Shown here in pieces: positions 6,761-8,070 of a DNA stretch of 8,070 bases. Made by a program: the position numbers and the translations under genes. Every line of letters starts with the position of its first letter. Within the stretch, counting starts at the first letter, position 1. The DNA is taken from positions 1 through 8,070 of the forward strand of contig RDXT01000605.1 of the NCBI GenBank assembly GCA_004292985.1, written 5' to 3'. This stretch comes from Bacteroidota bacterium (GTDB lineage Bacteria > Bacteroidota > Bacteroidia > J057). The notes under the pieces were generated by a model. That model was not told the DNA's origin. It was given only the letters and a program-made list of their open reading frames with translations, and ran no database searches.

Positions 6761-8070
6761 TTAGAATGAGAACGTCAGAGATCCTGTCAGACGGCGGGGC
6801 AGGATAGGCCGCGCATTGTAGAAAGGATCATTGGCAATGGTATTAGTGTCAGCTACGCGGGGGTCACCTTCTGTGAGGCCGCGGCTGCCGAGGGCGTTGT
6901 ACAGGTTCAGTCCCAGGGTCATCGTGCCCTGCTCTCCCATAGAAATCCGGCGTCCGGCGCGCAGGTTGAGGAGGCTGTAGCCGGGCAGCTCGATGTTGTT
7001 CTGGTCATCGGCAAAGCGCTTTCCGACAAAATTGTACATCAGGCCGACCTCCCAGTTGGAGCGGTTGTAGGCCAGGCCACCATTGAGCATCATTTTCGGC
7101 TGACGCAGCACCCAGTTGCCTTTATAGTCCTGGAGGACATCGTCGCTGGTACCAAACAGACGGTCGGCCCCGGGCAGGGTCTTGACAAAGTTGTCGTATT
7201 TGTGGTCCTGCAGGGTAAAGTTTACATCTGCGACCAGTCCATCGGTGATCTGATAGGCAAGCGAAATTTCGGTACCCATGGTGCTGGTAGAACCTACGGC
7301 GTTGGTGATTTCCCGCAGTACGCCATCTGTACCTGCGATGATGTCATTTTGCAGGCGGTCTTTGATGGTGTTATAATAGAGTGCGAGCGAAGCGGAGATC
7401 TTTTGGGTACCATATTTCAGGCCGGCCTCTGCCTGATATACACTTTCGTTGCGCTCAGGTACCGCCTGTATAAACGCGCCTTTCTGGTCGCGGCTCACGT
7501 TGGAGAAGGTACGGAGTTCCGGAAAGTAAAAACCCTTGGTGAAAGAAGCATATATGTTGGCAGCAGAACTCAGACGGTAGTTGCCTCCGAGTACAAAGCT
7601 GTAGTCACTCACATTGATTTTGCGGTAGGTTACCCTTCCGGTGAGCCACCGGTAGTTTGCATCGGCGAGGTTAGTGGCGGCAGCGTTGGTGAGGGCAGAT
7701 GTTTCTCCCACAGTAATCACGCCCTGCTGCACTTCGTAGCGAAAACCGGCATCTACGCGCAGACGGCCCATGACCATTTCGTCGCCCACATATGCAGCCA
7801 TCTTGCTGGCTTCGAAGGTATTGTAGGTGCGGCCAGCCACATTCTGGCGGAATCCGGCGCGGGTAACGCGGACCGTCTGGTCATTGGTGTCGAGAATCGT
7901 CAGGTTTACCAGGCGGGGCTGGTCGGCAAACTCTACGAGTACGCCTGTACCTACTTCATCCTGCAGTTGGCGGGTAATGGCACCAAAAGCGCCAAAGGTC
8001 AGGTTATGCTCGATACGTGAACCGCTGATGACACGGGTCATGCGAAGGTCGGTGGCCTGGTCGCTCATAG
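6761..8070 (-). CDS. TonB-dependent outer-membrane receptor, C-terminal barrel (5' end outside window)
   Basis: This is the C-terminal 435-odd residues of a TonB-dependent receptor that would import a substrate across the outer membrane using TonB-ExbBD energy. The sequence alternates as beta strands. It includes the barrel segment NIYASFTKGFYFPELRTF, the strand ASLALYYNTIKDRLQNDI, NLYNALGSRGLTEGDPR near the end, and a terminal aromatic (SLTFSF) typical of Bam-assembled barrels. The N-terminal plug, TonB box and signal peptide are missing. The frame is open to the window edge, so the ATG at 8068 is internal, not the start. No SusD-like lipoprotein follows, so this is not a standard SusC/SusD pair. 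The motif near LTEGDPR with ARPILPRR reminds me of carbohydrate-type receptors, but that is an impression. Its stop lies 62 nt before the glycosidase start. Context suggests the same solute as substrate; a siderophore or unrelated ligand remains possible. Confidence 0.9.
   Translation of the reverse strand, partial: MSDQATDLRMTRVISGSRIEHNLTFGAFGAITRQLQDEVGTGVLVEFADQPRLVNLTILDTNDQTVRVTRAGFRQNVAGRTYNTFEASKMAAYVGDEMVMGRLRVDAGFRYEVQQGVITVGETSALTNAAATNLADANYRWLTGRVTYRKINVSDYSFVLGGNYRLSSAANIYASFTKGFYFPELRTFSNVSRDQKGAFIQAVPERNESVYQAEAGLKYGTQKISASLALYYNTIKDRLQNDIIAGTDGVLREITNAVGSTSTMGTEISLAYQITDGLVADVNFTLQDHKYDNFVKTLPGADRLFGTSDDVLQDYKGNWVLRQPKMMLNGGLAYNRSNWEVGLMYNFVGKRFADDQNNIELPGYSLLNLRAGRRISMGEQGTMTLGLNLYNALGSRGLTEGDPRVADTNTIANDPFYNARPILPRRLTGSLTFSF

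Noticed and set aside
1..8070. Search for CRISPR arrays, tRNA or rRNA genes, insertion sequences and attachment sites
   Set aside because: I saw no regularly spaced repeats, cloverleaf-like segments, transposase motifs or terminal inverted repeats.

Overview
The window looks like chromosomal DNA from a member of the Bacteroidota. It carries two type IX secretion/gliding proteins that are essentially confined to that phylum (a PorP/SprF-family protein and a GldJ-type lipoprotein). No start codon has a strong Shine-Dalgarno sequence, and the one promoter candidate resembles the Bacteroidota TTTG/TAnnTTTG type. Base composition is moderately GC-rich by eye, which suggests a Saprospiria- or Cytophagia-like lineage rather than a low-GC Flavobacterium; that placement is inference. 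All six genes lie on the minus strand, so transcription runs from right to left.

Right and centre (8070 down to 2613): an apparent four-gene operon. In transcription order it holds the C-terminal barrel of a TonB-dependent outer-membrane receptor (5' end outside the window), a cytoplasmic GH63-type glycosidase of the mannosylglycerate/glucosylglycerate hydrolase (MgH/GgH) group, a sodium:solute symporter, and a type I glycerate 2-kinase. The last three are tightly packed (10-nt gap, then a 4-nt ATGA overlap). A GC-rich stem-loop separates the receptor from the enzyme genes. Together they read as a complete route for a glycerate-containing compatible solute: outer-membrane uptake, Na+-driven inner-membrane uptake, cleavage to hexose plus D-glycerate, and phosphorylation of glycerate to 2-phosphoglycerate for lower glycolysis. 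The likely substrate is glucosylglycerate or mannosylglycerate (digeneaside of red algae). This is the most interesting part of the window.

Middle (2612 down to 2269): about 340 nt without a convincing gene. It holds a candidate promoter and an 8-bp inverted repeat in front of the porP-like gene, and no clear terminator for the upstream operon.

Left (2268 down to 33): a porP/sprF-like gene followed after 55 nt by a gldJ-like gene, probably one transcript. Both belong to the type IX secretion/gliding machinery and appear functionally unrelated to the solute operon. The window ends just past the gldJ-like gene.
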